Shown here: piece after piece, positions 35,711-45,261 of the stretch
How positions within the stretch are numbered: position 1 is the first letter of the stretch
How the letters are laid out: every line of letters begins with the position of its first letter
Program-made: the position numbers and the translations under genes
The notes under the pieces: model-generated
Told to the model about the DNA's origin: nothing
The model's input: only the letters and a program-made list of their open reading frames with translations
The model's database searches: none
Assembly (NCBI RefSeq): GCF_900116205.1
Contig: NZ_FOZS01000001.1
Span: forward strand, 1,364,001 to 1,428,000
DNA from: Halostagnicola kamekurae
Lineage (GTDB): Archaea; Halobacteriota; Halobacteria; Halobacteriales; Natrialbaceae
Direction of reading: 5' to 3'
DNA: 64,000 nucleotides

Positions 35711-37285
35711 TCAGAAATCACCGAGTCCGGTCTGTGACCCCCCTCGAGAGCGGTCGTTCGTCGTCGCGATCTCGTCTTCGCCCGCAGTTCCTGCGAGTTC
35801 GGCGGCCGTCGGAACGTCGCGGAGCCGTTCGTAGACGTGCCACAACGCCCGGCAGTCGTCCTCGCAGTAGGCCTCGTGGCGGTCCCACTCGAGTTCTGAG
35901 CCGGTTCGAATAAACCGCTGGTACGCAGCGGCGGTTCGTGCGCCGTCGAGGCCGGTGGCCGTCCCCTCGTAGCCGAGCGCCGCCGAAACGTCCTCGAGCG
36001 CGTTCGTCCGACCGGGGAGGACGGCGTTATCGTCGCCGACTGCCCACCCGTAGAGATCCAGCTTCGGTACGTTGTCCCACGCGTCCAGATACCGCGGGAC
36101 GTACCGGGTGAGAAACGACTCGAGGTGCCGGTAGTCGAAGCGCCAGCCGTTCCAGGTGAGAAGCGCCCGGTCGGGGTGGACGCCGAACAGCCAGTCGCAG
36201 AACGACTCGAGGACAGCGCTCGGGTCCGTCGGGTCCGAGCGCTCGACGAAGGCGTGGTATTCGTCGGTCGCGGGGTCGTACGCGCCTATCTGCCAGATGA
36301 TCGTCGGTGAGAGCCCGTCAGTCTCGATGTCGAGACACAGCGGCGGCCGCGGTCGATCCGCCGCGGGGAGCGGCTCGTCCGAGAGTCGACGCGGCGCTCC
36401 CGACTCGAGAACCGTCGCATGCTCGCGCATCCGCACCGCGGTTTGCCGGCCGATCCCTGGCATCGACGCGAGCGTTTCGATCGAGGTCTCGAGGAGGTCG
36501 GCCCGACTCGTTACGCCGCGGCCCTCGAGTTTGTCGACGGTTTTCGGGCCGACGCCGGAGACGGCCTCGAGCCCGAACTCGTCCGCCGCGAGCGTCTCGA
36601 TCGGCCCTACGCTGCGGTTCTCGAGACCCCCATCGGGACCGGCGCCGACGGCTATCGACGAGAGCGACCCCGCGGAGCCGTATCCCTCTCGGGAGCCAAT
36701 TCCGACGATTCGGACGGCGATCGTGGTGTCTACCGTCGATTCCGTTTTCGAATTCCCGCCGTCGACCCCGACGCCGACGACAGCACCGTCGTCCGCCGCG
36801 AGCCGCCAGCGTTCGTCATAGCCGGCGGCGAGTCCGCCGGTTAGAACGGTCGTCGTTTCGCCGGCGGGCAACGCGGCGGACAGCTCGCTTCGGCGGGCGA
36901 GGTCGGTCTCGAGTGCCGTCGGGCGAACCGTCGTCGTCACGTCGTCACAGACGACGGCGGCGATGGAGGCGTCGGTCTCGAGGCGGCGCTCGGGTGCCGG
37001 TTCGGCGTCGACCAGCGCGTCGGCTCCGCGTGCGGTGAGGAGCGACGTCGCGCCGATATCGTGTCGTCGGACCGGTTCGGCGGCGTCCGTCAGCGGCGGG
37101 TGGACGACCGGCACCTCGAATACGTGGCGGGCGCGCGCGTCGGCTTGCGGCGCTCGAGAGGGGCCGGGAACGAGCACGAGATCCGGGTCGAAATGATCTC
37201 GGGCGTCCCGCAACGCCGCGAGCGACTGGCTCGAGAGAACCTCGGGCGAAATGGAGAGCACGCGGGACCCGCCTCGGTTGCTCAT
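35711..37285 (-). CDS. Helix-hairpin-helix + RNase H-like 3'-5' exonuclease (YprB/MrfB-like)
   Basis: A 524-residue protein. Residues 1-230 are a family-specific region; 235-295 hold two HhH motifs (VSGVGPKTVDKLEGRG and MPGIGRQTAV); 315-490 form a DEDD-type exonuclease with CLDIETDG (Asp319, Glu321), WNGWRFDYRHLE (Asp384) and YCEDDCRALW (Asp476/477). This matches the YprB_RNaseH domain of MrfB, which works with MrfA in DNA repair. The helicase gene follows on the same strand 194 bp away, so the pair is the archaeal version of yprA-yprB in reversed order. N-terminal third unrecognised. Confidence 0.85.
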   Translation of the reverse strand: MSNRGGSRVLSISPEVLSSQSLAALRDARDHFDPDLVLVPGPSRAPQADARARHVFEVPVVHPPLTDAAEPVRRHDIGATSLLTARGADALVDAEPAPERRLETDASIAAVVCDDVTTTVRPTALETDLARRSELSAALPAGETTTVLTGGLAAGYDERWRLAADDGAVVGVGVDGGNSKTESTVDTTIAVRIVGIGSREGYGSAGSLSSIAVGAGPDGGLENRSVGPIETLAADEFGLEAVSGVGPKTVDKLEGRGVTSRADLLETSIETLASMPGIGRQTAVRMREHATVLESGAPRRLSDEPLPAADRPRPPLCLDIETDGLSPTIIWQIGAYDPATDEYHAFVERSDPTDPSAVLESFCDWLFGVHPDRALLTWNGWRFDYRHLESFLTRYVPRYLDAWDNVPKLDLYGWAVGDDNAVLPGRTNALEDVSAALGYEGTATGLDGARTAAAYQRFIRTGSELEWDRHEAYCEDDCRALWHVYERLRDVPTAAELAGTAGEDEIATTNDRSRGGSQTGLGDF

Positions 37286-37439
37286 TGGTCGCCGGAAGAC
37301 GGGCCGCGGGTATGAGCGTTTGGAGACCGTGGTGAAAGTATCTCGAGTGTTCCTCGAGTATCCCGCCCGAAACCGAATATTCGGCCCTCGACCGCCGGAA
37401 CCGAATCCGTTTTGGGATCCCCGCCGAAACGGGGGTACA

Positions 37440-38456
37440 ATGCGTCAGTACCTCGAGCTGGTCGAGTCGGTCCTCTCGGGCGGGGCACACAAGCCGAATC
37501 GGACCGGCGTCGACACGATTTCGTCGTTTAGCGAGCACTACGAGGTCGATCTGCAGGCGGGCTACCCGCTGTTGACGACCAAGGCGATGGACGGCTACCG
37601 CTGGAACTCGATGATCCACGAGGTCTGCTGGTACCTCTCCGGCGAGGAACACGTCAGAAACCTGCGCGAGGAGACGAAAATCTGGAACGCGTGGGCCGAC
37701 GACGCCGGTCGCCTCGACACCGCCTACGGCCGCTTCTGGCGTCGGTATCCAGTCCCGGACGAAACGGGACAGCTCGAGGGCGAGTCCTGGCCCGAGGACG
37801 GCCACCGGTGGGTGACCGAGGAGGCCGACGGGCGGCGGACGTTCGACCAGCTGCAGTACGTGATCGACACGCTCTCTGAGAACCCGAACTCGCGTCGGCT
37901 CGTCGTCAACGCCTGGCACCCGGCGAACGCGGCGGTCTCGACGCTCCCGCCGTGTCACTACACCTTCGTCTTCAACGTGCAGGGAGACCGGCTCAACTGC
38001 CACCTCACGCAGCGCTCGGGCGACATCGCGCTGGGCGTGCCCTTCAACATCGCGGCGTACGCGCTCCTGACGAAGGTGGTCGCCGCCCAGACCGGCTTCG
38101 AACCCGGGACCTTCGCCCACACCGTCGTCGACTCGCACGTCTACTGCGGTCGCGGCGAACGCGGCGAGTGGTACGCGGATAACCTCGAGGCGCTGCAGTC
38201 GCGGCTGGCGGCGGTCGACGAGCCCGAAGCGTACCGGGACGTGAAATCGTGGCTCGAGTCGACCGCCCCGGCCGAGGCCGAGGGAGACGAACGCCTCGAC
38301 CACGTCCCCGGCCTGCTCGAGCAACTCGCCCGCGAACCGCTCGAGCGACCGACGCTCTCCGTCGCCGACGTCTCGATCGACGAACTCACCGCCGAGGACG
38401 TCACGCTCGAGGACTACGAGTCCCACGACGGACTCGAGTTCGCGGTCGCCGAATGA
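37440..38456 (+). CDS. thyA: Thymidylate synthase
   Basis: A 338-residue ThyA from ATG 37440. NRTGVDTISSF, LTTKAMDGYRWNS, LPPCHYTFVFNV with catalytic Cys172, LTQRSGDIALGVPFN, and HVYCGR-type dUMP contact are present. It converts dUMP to dTMP with methylene-THF. It is longer than E. coli ThyA because of haloarchaeal insertions and an acidic C-terminal extension. Overlaps the DHFR gene by ATGA, so the folate product is recycled by its operon partner. Confidence 0.96.
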   Translation: MRQYLELVESVLSGGAHKPNRTGVDTISSFSEHYEVDLQAGYPLLTTKAMDGYRWNSMIHEVCWYLSGEEHVRNLREETKIWNAWADDAGRLDTAYGRFWRRYPVPDETGQLEGESWPEDGHRWVTEEADGRRTFDQLQYVIDTLSENPNSRRLVVNAWHPANAAVSTLPPCHYTFVFNVQGDRLNCHLTQRSGDIALGVPFNIAAYALLTKVVAAQTGFEPGTFAHTVVDSHVYCGRGERGEWYADNLEALQSRLAAVDEPEAYRDVKSWLESTAPAEAEGDERLDHVPGLLEQLAREPLERPTLSVADVSIDELTAEDVTLEDYESHDGLEFAVAE

Positions 38457-39067
38457 GCGAAAGAGACGGGCGGGCCGCCGAGAGCACCGCCGCGACGAAC
38501 GAAGCAGATTCGAACGGCGCGGGCGCGCTCGAGACCGACCGCGAACTCGTCGGGATCGTGGCCGTCGCGGACAACGGCGTCATCGGCAGGGACGGGGACA
38601 TGCCGTGGCACATCCCCGCAGACCTCGAGCACTTCAAGGAGACGACGATGGACCACCCGGTCATCATGGGCCGGGTCACCTACGAGGGGATCCTCGAGGC
38701 GCTTGGCAAACCGCTCCCCGGCCGGACGACCGTCGTTCTGACGAGTCGGGATCTCGAGACACCCGAGAACGCCGTGGCGGCCGCCGGACTCGAGCCAGCA
38801 CTCGAGGCGGCCGAGACCGCCGCACGAGACCGCCACGACGACGCCGACCGGATCTTCGTCGCGGGTGGTGCGACCGTCTACGGGCAGTTCCTGCCCGCGC
38901 TCGACCGGTTGATCGTCACGGAGGTACACGAGGAGCCGGCGGGCGACACCACCTTCCCGTCGTGGGACCGGGCGGCGTGGAACGAACTCGCTCGCGACGA
39001 GCGCGACGGGTTCGCGTTCGTGGAGTACGGCCGACGAGCGCGCGAAACCGGACAGCAGAGACGATAG
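38453..39067 (+). CDS. folA: Dihydrofolate reductase
   Basis: A 204-residue DHFR from ATG 38453. A polar extension of about 30 residues precedes VGIVAVADNGVIGRDGDMPW, the family start, then IMGRVTYEGI, PLPGRTTVVLTSR, VAGGATVYGQFLP and ITVTE-like VTEVHEEP. It regenerates tetrahydrofolate after ThyA. Translationally coupled (ATGA) to thyA. Confidence 0.94.
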   Translation: MSERDGRAAESTAATNEADSNGAGALETDRELVGIVAVADNGVIGRDGDMPWHIPADLEHFKETTMDHPVIMGRVTYEGILEALGKPLPGRTTVVLTSRDLETPENAVAAAGLEPALEAAETAARDRHDDADRIFVAGGATVYGQFLPALDRLIVTEVHEEPAGDTTFPSWDRAAWNELARDERDGFAFVEYGRRARETGQQRR

Positions 39068-39755
39068 CCTGTTAGGAGGACCAAGCATCGATCGTCGACG
39101 AAGCCAAATCCGTCGTATTCGTTTCAAGGCGGTCGTCGCGTTCGTTTCAGCGTGGTAATCGATAATTTGGCGTTCCTCTGCAGGCCGTTGACCTCGCGGT
39201 CGGAACCGTCCACCGACTCGATCACTGTCGAGGCGGATGGCCGTTCCGGCGAATCGAATCAGCCGTCGGATGTCCGTGAGTCGGAACGTTCCCGACCAAC
39301 GACGACGATCACTCCAGACGATCAGTAACGTGATTCGATCGGTTCCGGGTGGTGATTTCCGGACGAATGGTTCGCGTAAATTGTCTGTTTTGCTGTGAGA
39401 ACGTTCCGGTCCGAGTCACGGTTGTCGCGTGGAGGAAGCGTGCGGCGTCTATCGCCGCCGAATTGTCGACTCTCGAGGGGCGTTTATCGTCGGTAACTCG
39501 GCCGACTTCGTTCGCTCGAGAGAACGACCGGATGCCGTCGAAACAGGTACCTACAGTCCAGTTTCGCCCGACAAACGATCGTTGCTCGCCGTCGCCGTTG
39601 TCGAGTCACGAACCGGCGTAACAGGGAGGAAGAACCGCCAGCGAAACCTTCTCGAGTGAGAAAGCGATCGTAGACGGTGAAACGATAGCCCGTACTTATG
39701 CGAAAATTAGGTCAAGAACCGTCTACCCCGAAGAGGGGAACTCAGAGTGAGAGAC
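39068..39755. other. Intergenic region, no supported gene
   Basis: About 690 bp. Two overlapping open frames (39349-39621 and 39429-39659) read as mixed Cys/Arg/Ser sequence without family features, and I reject them. The stretch has no clear repeat, tRNA or terminal inverted repeat. It may hold decayed sequence and the promoter of the following Tat-secreted protein. Confidence 0.5.
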
Positions 39756-40322
39756 ATGACAGAACAACCAGATAGCGGACTGTTCGACGATACGCGGCGA
39801 TCGTTTATGAAGAAAGGAGCCCTCGCTGCGGGTGCGGTCGCGCTCGGAACCGCGGGTGCGAGTACTGCGGCCGCACAGGATAACGGCGATGGGACAGTCG
39901 TGGTGTTCGGAGACGACTACGAACCCGGTGTCGACTTCGAAGTCGCATCGAGCCTGGATCAGGGAACCAAAGACGAGGTGTTCGAGGCCGCCGAACTGAC
40001 GGACGAGTTCGACACGCCGGACGACTGGAACCTCTACCTGATCAACTACGATATGGGCTCGGCGCCGTCGCTCGGATACCTGATGTCCGAGGAGGACTTC
40101 AGCGCGGGCGACAGCGAAACCATGGGCGAAGACGGATCGTTCCGAAACGCCCAACTGGACCTCGTTGAGGCTACGCCCGGTGAGACCGGTGGCAATGGCG
40201 GTAACGGTGGTAACGGCGACAACGGTGGTAACGGCGATACTGGTACCGATGGCGCTGATCCCGGCGCTGGTAACGAGAGCGACGGCGGAATGAATGGCGG
40301 CGGCGGTGGCGGCGGCAACTAG
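39756..40322 (+). CDS. Tat-secreted protein with Gly/Asn-rich C-terminal repeat
   Basis: A 188-residue protein from ATG 39756 (an in-frame ATG at 39747 is possible). TRRSFMKKGALAAGAVALG is a twin-arginine signal ending near ASTAAAQ, with no lipobox Cys. Residues about 50-135 are a small acidic domain (VVVFGDDYEPGVDF, DDWNLYLINYDMG). From about 145 the chain is GGNGGNGGNGDN-like repeats and ends in a poly-Gly run. Repeat-type tails of this kind usually lie in the cell surface or outside it. Family unknown. Confidence 0.75.
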   Translation: MTEQPDSGLFDDTRRSFMKKGALAAGAVALGTAGASTAAAQDNGDGTVVVFGDDYEPGVDFEVASSLDQGTKDEVFEAAELTDEFDTPDDWNLYLINYDMGSAPSLGYLMSEEDFSAGDSETMGEDGSFRNAQLDLVEATPGETGGNGGNGGNGDNGGNGDTGTDGADPGAGNESDGGMNGGGGGGGN

Positions 40323-40489
40323 CTCCACCACTCGTCCAATTCTTTCCGTTTCTTTTATGCGTACTGTCGCTGCTCTCGAGAGCCTTAATGTCGAGTTATC
40401 GACGTACCTCTCTCGTTCGTGGCGTCCAGTACCGTCACCCGACATCCGATCACCAGTCCCTTTTATTCGCGTCGACCGTACCCCCGGCT

Positions 40490-42670
40490 ATGACGACCCC
40501 AACCCGCCGGAACCGGCTCGAGGACGAACAGAGCCCGTACCTGCGCCAGCACGCTGACAATCCCGTCAACTGGCAGCCGTGGGACGAGCAGGCTCTCGAG
40601 ACCGCACGCGAACGCGACGTGCCGATATTCCTCTCGGTCGGCTACTCGGCGTGTCACTGGTGTCACGTCATGGAAGACGAGAGCTTTTCCGACCAAGAGG
40701 TCGCCGAAGTCCTCAACGAGAACTTCGTTCCGATCAAGGTCGACCGCGAGGAGCGCCCTGACGTCGACAGCGTCTACATGACCGTTTCCCAAGTCGTCAC
40801 CGGCCGCGGCGGCTGGCCGCTCTCTGCGTGGCTCACGCCGGAGGGAAAACCGTTCTACGTCGGGACCTACTTCCCGAAGGAACAAAAGCGGGGAATGCCG
40901 GGCTTTCTCGACTTACTCGAGAAGACGAGCGAGTCGTGGGAGCAGGATCGAGAGGCGATCGAAAACCGGGCCGAAAAGTGGACCGACGCGGCCAGAGACC
41001 AACTCGAGGGAACGACGGGCGGTGAGCGGGCCGACGTGGGTGAATCGACGCCGCCCTCGAGTGACACGCTCGAGAGCGCGGCGCGGACGGCCCTGCGAAG
41101 CGTCGATACGCAGTACGGTGGGTTCGGCTCCGACGGGCCGAAGTTCCCGCAACCGGGTAGACTCCACATCCTCGCTCGAGCGGCCGATCGGACCGACCGG
41201 GACGGCTACCGCGACGCCCTCGAGAAGACCCTCGATGCGATGGCCGCAGGCGGGCTATACGACCACGTCGGCGGCGGCTTCCATCGCTACTGCGTCGATC
41301 GCGACTGGACGGTGCCCCACTTCGAGAAGATGCTCTACGACAACGCCGAAATTCCGCGCGCATTCCTCGCGGGCTACCAGTTGACCGGCACCGAGCGCTA
41401 CGCCGAGGTCGTCGAGGAGACGCTCGCGTTCGTCGAACGAGAACTCACCCACGACGGGGGCGGCTTCTTCAGCACGCTCGACGCCCAGAGTCTCGACGAA
41501 GACGGCGAGAAAGAGGAAGGTGCGTTCTACGTCTGGACACCCGCAGAAGTCGAAGCCGCCCTCGAGGACGAACGCGCGGCGGAACTCGTCTGTGCGGCCT
41601 ACGACATCACCGCGTCGGGGAACTTCGAGGGATCGAACGTGCTGAACCGCGACGCGACCCTCGAGGAACTCGCCGAGGAGTTCGAGCTTGACGAACAGGA
41701 AATCGACCGGCGACTCGAGAGCGCGCTCGATACGCTGTTCGAGGTGCGAGAGGATCGCCCCCGTCCGAACCGCGACGAGAAGGTCCTCGCCGGATGGAAC
41801 GGGATGATGATCTCCGCGTTCGCCGAATCCGCGCTCGTCCTCGGCGAGGATTCCTACGCCGACGCGGCGATCGATGCCCTCGAGTTCGTGCGGGAAACCC
41901 TCTGGGACGAGGAGACGGGACGACTCTCGAGGCGGTACAAAGACGGGGACGTCGCCGTCGACGGCTACCTCGAGGACTACGCGTTTCTCGCTCGCGGGGC
42001 GCTTCACTGCCACGAGGCGACCGGCGACGTAGACCATCTCGCGTTCGCGCTCGAACTCGCCGAGACCATCGAAGCCGAGTTCTGGGACGCGGAAGGGGAA
42101 ACGCTGTATTTCACCCCCGAACACGGCGAGTCGCTGGTGGCCCGACCCCAGGAACTCGACGATAGTTCGACGCCCTCGTCGATGGGCGTCGCGATCGAAA
42201 CGCTGCTCGCGCTGGACGGCTTTACCGACTCGTCGTTCGAGGAGATCGCGGCCGGCGCGCTCGAGACCCACGCCGACACGATCGAGTCGAACCCGCTCCA
42301 GTACGCGACGCTCTGTCTCGCCGCCGACCGACTCGAGAACGGCCTGCTCGAGATCACGGTCGCCGCCGATGGCCTGCCCGACGCGTGGCGAGATCGGCTC
42401 GGCGAGCGGTACCTCCCCGACAGACTCATCGCGCGGCGACCGGCCACCGACGACGAACTCGAGTCGTGGCTCGACCGGCTCGGACTCGCGGATGCGCCGC
42501 CGATCTGGGCCGCCCGCGAGGCTCGAGACGGCGATCCGACGCTGTACGTCTGTCGAGACCGGGCGTGCTCGCCGCCGACGACGGAGATCGACGAGGCGCT
42601 CGAAGTCCTGGCCGAGAAACGCCGAGAGACGGAAATAGACGGTATCGACGAGGACGACGTTCCGTTCTGA
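40490..42670 (+). CDS. Thioredoxin-domain protein of the YyaL/DUF255 (SSP411) family
   Basis: A 726-residue protein from ATG 40490. NRLEDEQSPYLRQHADNPV and the thioredoxin-like YSACHWCHVMEDESF (Cys55, Cys58) are hallmark sequences. The C-terminal 500 residues form an (alpha/alpha)6 barrel like N-acylglucosamine epimerases (PHFEKMLYDNA, KVLAGWNGMMISAFA). Biochemical role unsettled. A TATA-like TTTTATTC about 30 bp before ATG suggests a leaderless transcript. Two more thioredoxin-fold genes follow on the other strand. Confidence 0.92.
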   Translation: MTTPTRRNRLEDEQSPYLRQHADNPVNWQPWDEQALETARERDVPIFLSVGYSACHWCHVMEDESFSDQEVAEVLNENFVPIKVDREERPDVDSVYMTVSQVVTGRGGWPLSAWLTPEGKPFYVGTYFPKEQKRGMPGFLDLLEKTSESWEQDREAIENRAEKWTDAARDQLEGTTGGERADVGESTPPSSDTLESAARTALRSVDTQYGGFGSDGPKFPQPGRLHILARAADRTDRDGYRDALEKTLDAMAAGGLYDHVGGGFHRYCVDRDWTVPHFEKMLYDNAEIPRAFLAGYQLTGTERYAEVVEETLAFVERELTHDGGGFFSTLDAQSLDEDGEKEEGAFYVWTPAEVEAALEDERAAELVCAAYDITASGNFEGSNVLNRDATLEELAEEFELDEQEIDRRLESALDTLFEVREDRPRPNRDEKVLAGWNGMMISAFAESALVLGEDSYADAAIDALEFVRETLWDEETGRLSRRYKDGDVAVDGYLEDYAFLARGALHCHEATGDVDHLAFALELAETIEAEFWDAEGETLYFTPEHGESLVARPQELDDSSTPSSMGVAIETLLALDGFTDSSFEEIAAGALETHADTIESNPLQYATLCLAADRLENGLLEITVAADGLPDAWRDRLGERYLPDRLIARRPATDDELESWLDRLGLADAPPIWAAREARDGDPTLYVCRDRACSPPTTEIDEALEVLAEKRRETEIDGIDEDDVPF

Positions 42671-42772
42671 ACGAACGGTCCGATTTCGTCGGGGACGGTC
42701 ACGCGGCGGTGAAAACCAGTCGGCTCGAGCGTCGACTAACGACTAATTTGCGGGTTCGAGTCTCTCGAGCGA

Positions 42773-43156
42773 TTAGTTCGCCGGCTCGAGCGTCGCCTCG
42801 AGCTGATCCGCGAGCCAGACCGCTGGCGGTTGGTCTTCCGATTCGACGAATCGAGTGACTTCCTCGCCGTCGTCGTCGAGGACGACGACTGTTGGAATGT
42901 ATTCGATGCCGTATTCGTCGACGCCGGGGCCCTGCTTGTCCTCGTCGACGGCGATCTCGTCGATCCGGTCGTCGGGGACGCCCGCAGCCTCGAGGGCCGC
43001 GCCGAAGTCGGGCAAGAGCGCGCGACAGTCCTTACACCAGTCGCCGCCCCAGACTTTGTAGGTCAGTTCGTCGCGGTGGGATTCGAGCGTTTCGACGGTT
43101 CCCTCGTAGGACGCCGCATCCCACGTCGGGTTCGGTTCCATAGTCTCGAGACTCAT
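42773..43156 (-). CDS. Thioredoxin-family protein with WCKDC active site
   Basis: A 127-residue thioredoxin fold from ATG 43156 (or 43162). GGDWCKDCRALLPDF carries the active CxxC (Cys41, Cys44), and YIPTVVVLDDDGEEV gives the cis-Pro loop. The Lys-Asp between cysteines differs from classical GP, suggesting an altered redox potential. A disulfide reductase or thiol donor is likely. Confidence 0.87.
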   Translation of the reverse strand: MSLETMEPNPTWDAASYEGTVETLESHRDELTYKVWGGDWCKDCRALLPDFGAALEAAGVPDDRIDEIAVDEDKQGPGVDEYGIEYIPTVVVLDDDGEEVTRFVESEDQPPAVWLADQLEATLEPAN

Positions 43157-43213
43157 ACGCACACGTTGTGGATCGGGACGCTTAACCGCCGTGTTTCTGG
43201 CAGGCGTTTCCAG

Positions 43214-43777
43214 TTACTGCTCGATCCACTTGATCGAACAGCCCTGCGAGGGCTTCCACTCGAGATCGACGGACTCGCCGGCAAGCACGGCGTCGATGGC
43301 CTCGCGAATCTGGAATCGAGTCGGTTCGTCTTCGGGGTTCAACGCGTCGTCGAGTCGTCCCTGATAGGCGAGTCGGAACTCCCCGTCCCGGTTCTCGAAC
43401 AGGAACGGATCGGGGGTACAGACCGCGCCGTAGGCCTCGGCGACCGACTGGCTCTTGTCTCGCAGGTAGGCGTCGAAGTCGATCGGCCCCTCGCCCGCGT
43501 ACTCGCGCATCTTCTCGAGTGAATCCTCGGGGTACTCCTCGGCGTCGTTGGGGTTGATGCCGACGACGGCGACGTCGTCGTACTCGGCGGCCAGTTCGTT
43601 CAGCAGGTCGAACTTGGCCTGGGCGTACGGACAGTGGTTACACGTAAAGACGACCAACAGCGCCTCGTTGTCGGCGAAGGATTCGAGCGAGTACGTCTCG
43701 CCGTCGGCTCCCTCGAGTTCGAACGACGGGGCGGGATCGCCCTCGTCGAGTTCGGTCTCAGATTCTTTCAGGACCAT
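43214..43777 (-). CDS. Redoxin/thioredoxin-family protein with CNHC motif
   Basis: A 187-residue protein. DPAPSFELEGADG and VVFTCNHCPYAQAKFD (Cys46, Cys49) define the AhpC/TSA-TlpA-like group known for the CNHCPY motif; CTPDPFLFE holds another Cys before a cis-Pro position. Probably a thiol peroxidase-like or resolvase protein. Adjacent to the WCKDC thioredoxin on the same strand (57 bp). Confidence 0.87.
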   Translation of the reverse strand: MVLKESETELDEGDPAPSFELEGADGETYSLESFADNEALLVVFTCNHCPYAQAKFDLLNELAAEYDDVAVVGINPNDAEEYPEDSLEKMREYAGEGPIDFDAYLRDKSQSVAEAYGAVCTPDPFLFENRDGEFRLAYQGRLDDALNPEDEPTRFQIREAIDAVLAGESVDLEWKPSQGCSIKWIEQ

Positions 43778-43984
43778 ATCGAGAGGGTATTACTCGTCGG
43801 GCCTTAAGCGTCGGGTTCGTCGCTTCTGCGCTTTGGTCGAAAGCAGGTTGAACCACCGAGCCGCTCGCTGATAGTGACCCTGCTAGGTCGTCTGCAGGCG
43901 AAGGAAGCTGAACGCCTCGGGGAAAGCTTCGAGGGAATTCACCGCAGTCGCCAAGTGTAAACCCGAACTCGGTCAAGTTTCTGT

Positions 43985-45121
43985 ATGCACGCGTCCCCCA
44001 CCGAGTACTCTCCGCGAGAGCTCTACGCGGAGGCCGACGCCTTCGTCCGTGCGTGTTACCCGGAACTCGGTCGCGAGTCCGAGATCGAGGACCGACTCGA
44101 CGAGATAGCCGACGAGATCGAGCGACGAGGCCGGTACGAGCACACGTCCTTCGAGCTCGAGCACGGCGCGAAGATGGCCTGGCGCAACAGCAACCGCTGT
44201 GTGGGCCGCCTGTTCTGGCAGCAGCTGAACGTCGCCGACGCGCGCGATTGCGAGACGGCTCGAGCGGTACACGAGGCCTGCTGCAGACACCTCGAGCGGG
44301 CGCGAAACGGGGGTAATATCAGACCGCTGATCACGGTGTTCAAACCGATGATCGACGGGGAACACCAGGTCAGGCTCTGGAACTACGAACTGTTGCGGTA
44401 CGCCGGATACCGAACGGAAGACGGCGTCGTCGGCGATCCCGACGAGGTCGAGCTGACCGAGTACTGCCAATCGCGCGGCTGGGAGGGCGAAGGAACTCGA
44501 TTCGACATTTTGCCCCACGTGATACAGATTCGAGACGAGCAACCGGAGCTGTTCGAGGTCCCCGAGTCGGTCGTCGGCGAGGTGCGACTTCGCCACCCCG
44601 ATTACGAGTGGTTCGAGGATCTCGGCCTCAAGTGGTACGACGTCCCCGTCGTCACGAACATGCGCTTGGAAATTGGCGGCATACACTACACGGCCGCCCC
44701 GTTCAGCGGGTGGTACGTGTCGACTGAGATCGGAGCGCGAAACCTCGCGGACCGCGATCGCTACGATATGCTGCCGGCGGTCGCCGAGCGGCTCGGGCTC
44801 GATACGCGCAACGACCGGACCCTCTGGAAAGACGAGGCGTTAGTCGAGTTGAACCGCGCGGTGTTACACTCCTTCGCCGAGGACGGCGTCCAGATCGTCG
44901 ATCACCACACCGTGACCGACCAGTTCGAGCGGTTCGAGGAAAACGAAGCGGCGGCCGGACGGGCCGTGACTGGCGATCGATCGTGGTTGTTACCACCGAT
45001 GAGTCCGGCGACGACGCACGTGTTCGAGAACGACTACGATAACACCGTCGAGAAACCGAACTTCTTCTATCAGGACCCTCCTGCGGGGCTAACCGAGCGA
45101 CGGGAATCGCTCGGTCGGTGA
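43985..45121 (+). CDS. nos: Nitric oxide synthase oxygenase
   Basis: A 378-residue NOS oxygenase domain. MAWRNSNRCVGRLFWQ holds the proximal heme Cys72, RPLITVFKP and WNYELLRYAGY follow, and SGWYVSTEIGARNLAD holds Glu248, which binds the arginine guanidinium in bacterial NOS. RSWLLPPMSPATTHVF is the pterin/heme-edge segment. No flavin reductase domain is fused, as in most prokaryotic NOS, so it must borrow electrons. It would oxidise arginine to citrulline and NO. NOS is uncommon in archaea. Nothing obvious for pterin supply adjoins, though DHFR/ThyA are 5 kb away. Confidence 0.94.
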   Translation: MHASPTEYSPRELYAEADAFVRACYPELGRESEIEDRLDEIADEIERRGRYEHTSFELEHGAKMAWRNSNRCVGRLFWQQLNVADARDCETARAVHEACCRHLERARNGGNIRPLITVFKPMIDGEHQVRLWNYELLRYAGYRTEDGVVGDPDEVELTEYCQSRGWEGEGTRFDILPHVIQIRDEQPELFEVPESVVGEVRLRHPDYEWFEDLGLKWYDVPVVTNMRLEIGGIHYTAAPFSGWYVSTEIGARNLADRDRYDMLPAVAERLGLDTRNDRTLWKDEALVELNRAVLHSFAEDGVQIVDHHTVTDQFERFEENEAAAGRAVTGDRSWLLPPMSPATTHVFENDYDNTVEKPNFFYQDPPAGLTERRESLGR

Positions 45122-45261
45122 GCGGGGTCGACCACGGGCGCATCGCCCCGTGGAACTCCCGGAGTATTCGCATCTGCGATCGAGACGCTCCGACACGGTT
45201 TCGAACGGACGACAGTTCACGACGACTCACATATTTGTACCCCCCGCAACATCCGTGTAGT

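Noticed and set aside
36945-38426. Minus-strand frame of 493 codons opposite thyA
   Set aside because: It covers thyA, whose catalytic motifs are intact; the antisense product has no family features and is rich in Arg and Val.
39349-39659. Two overlapping small frames in the gap before the Tat-secreted protein
   Set aside because: No family features, no promoter or Shine-Dalgarno support, and mixed Arg/Ser composition unlike acidic haloarchaeal proteins.
42720-42790. tRNA T-loop-like GGTTCGAGTCT between YyaL and thioredoxin genes
   Set aside because: No acceptor or anticodon stem can be built around it; more likely part of a convergent terminator region with CGACTAAT...GATTAG pairing.
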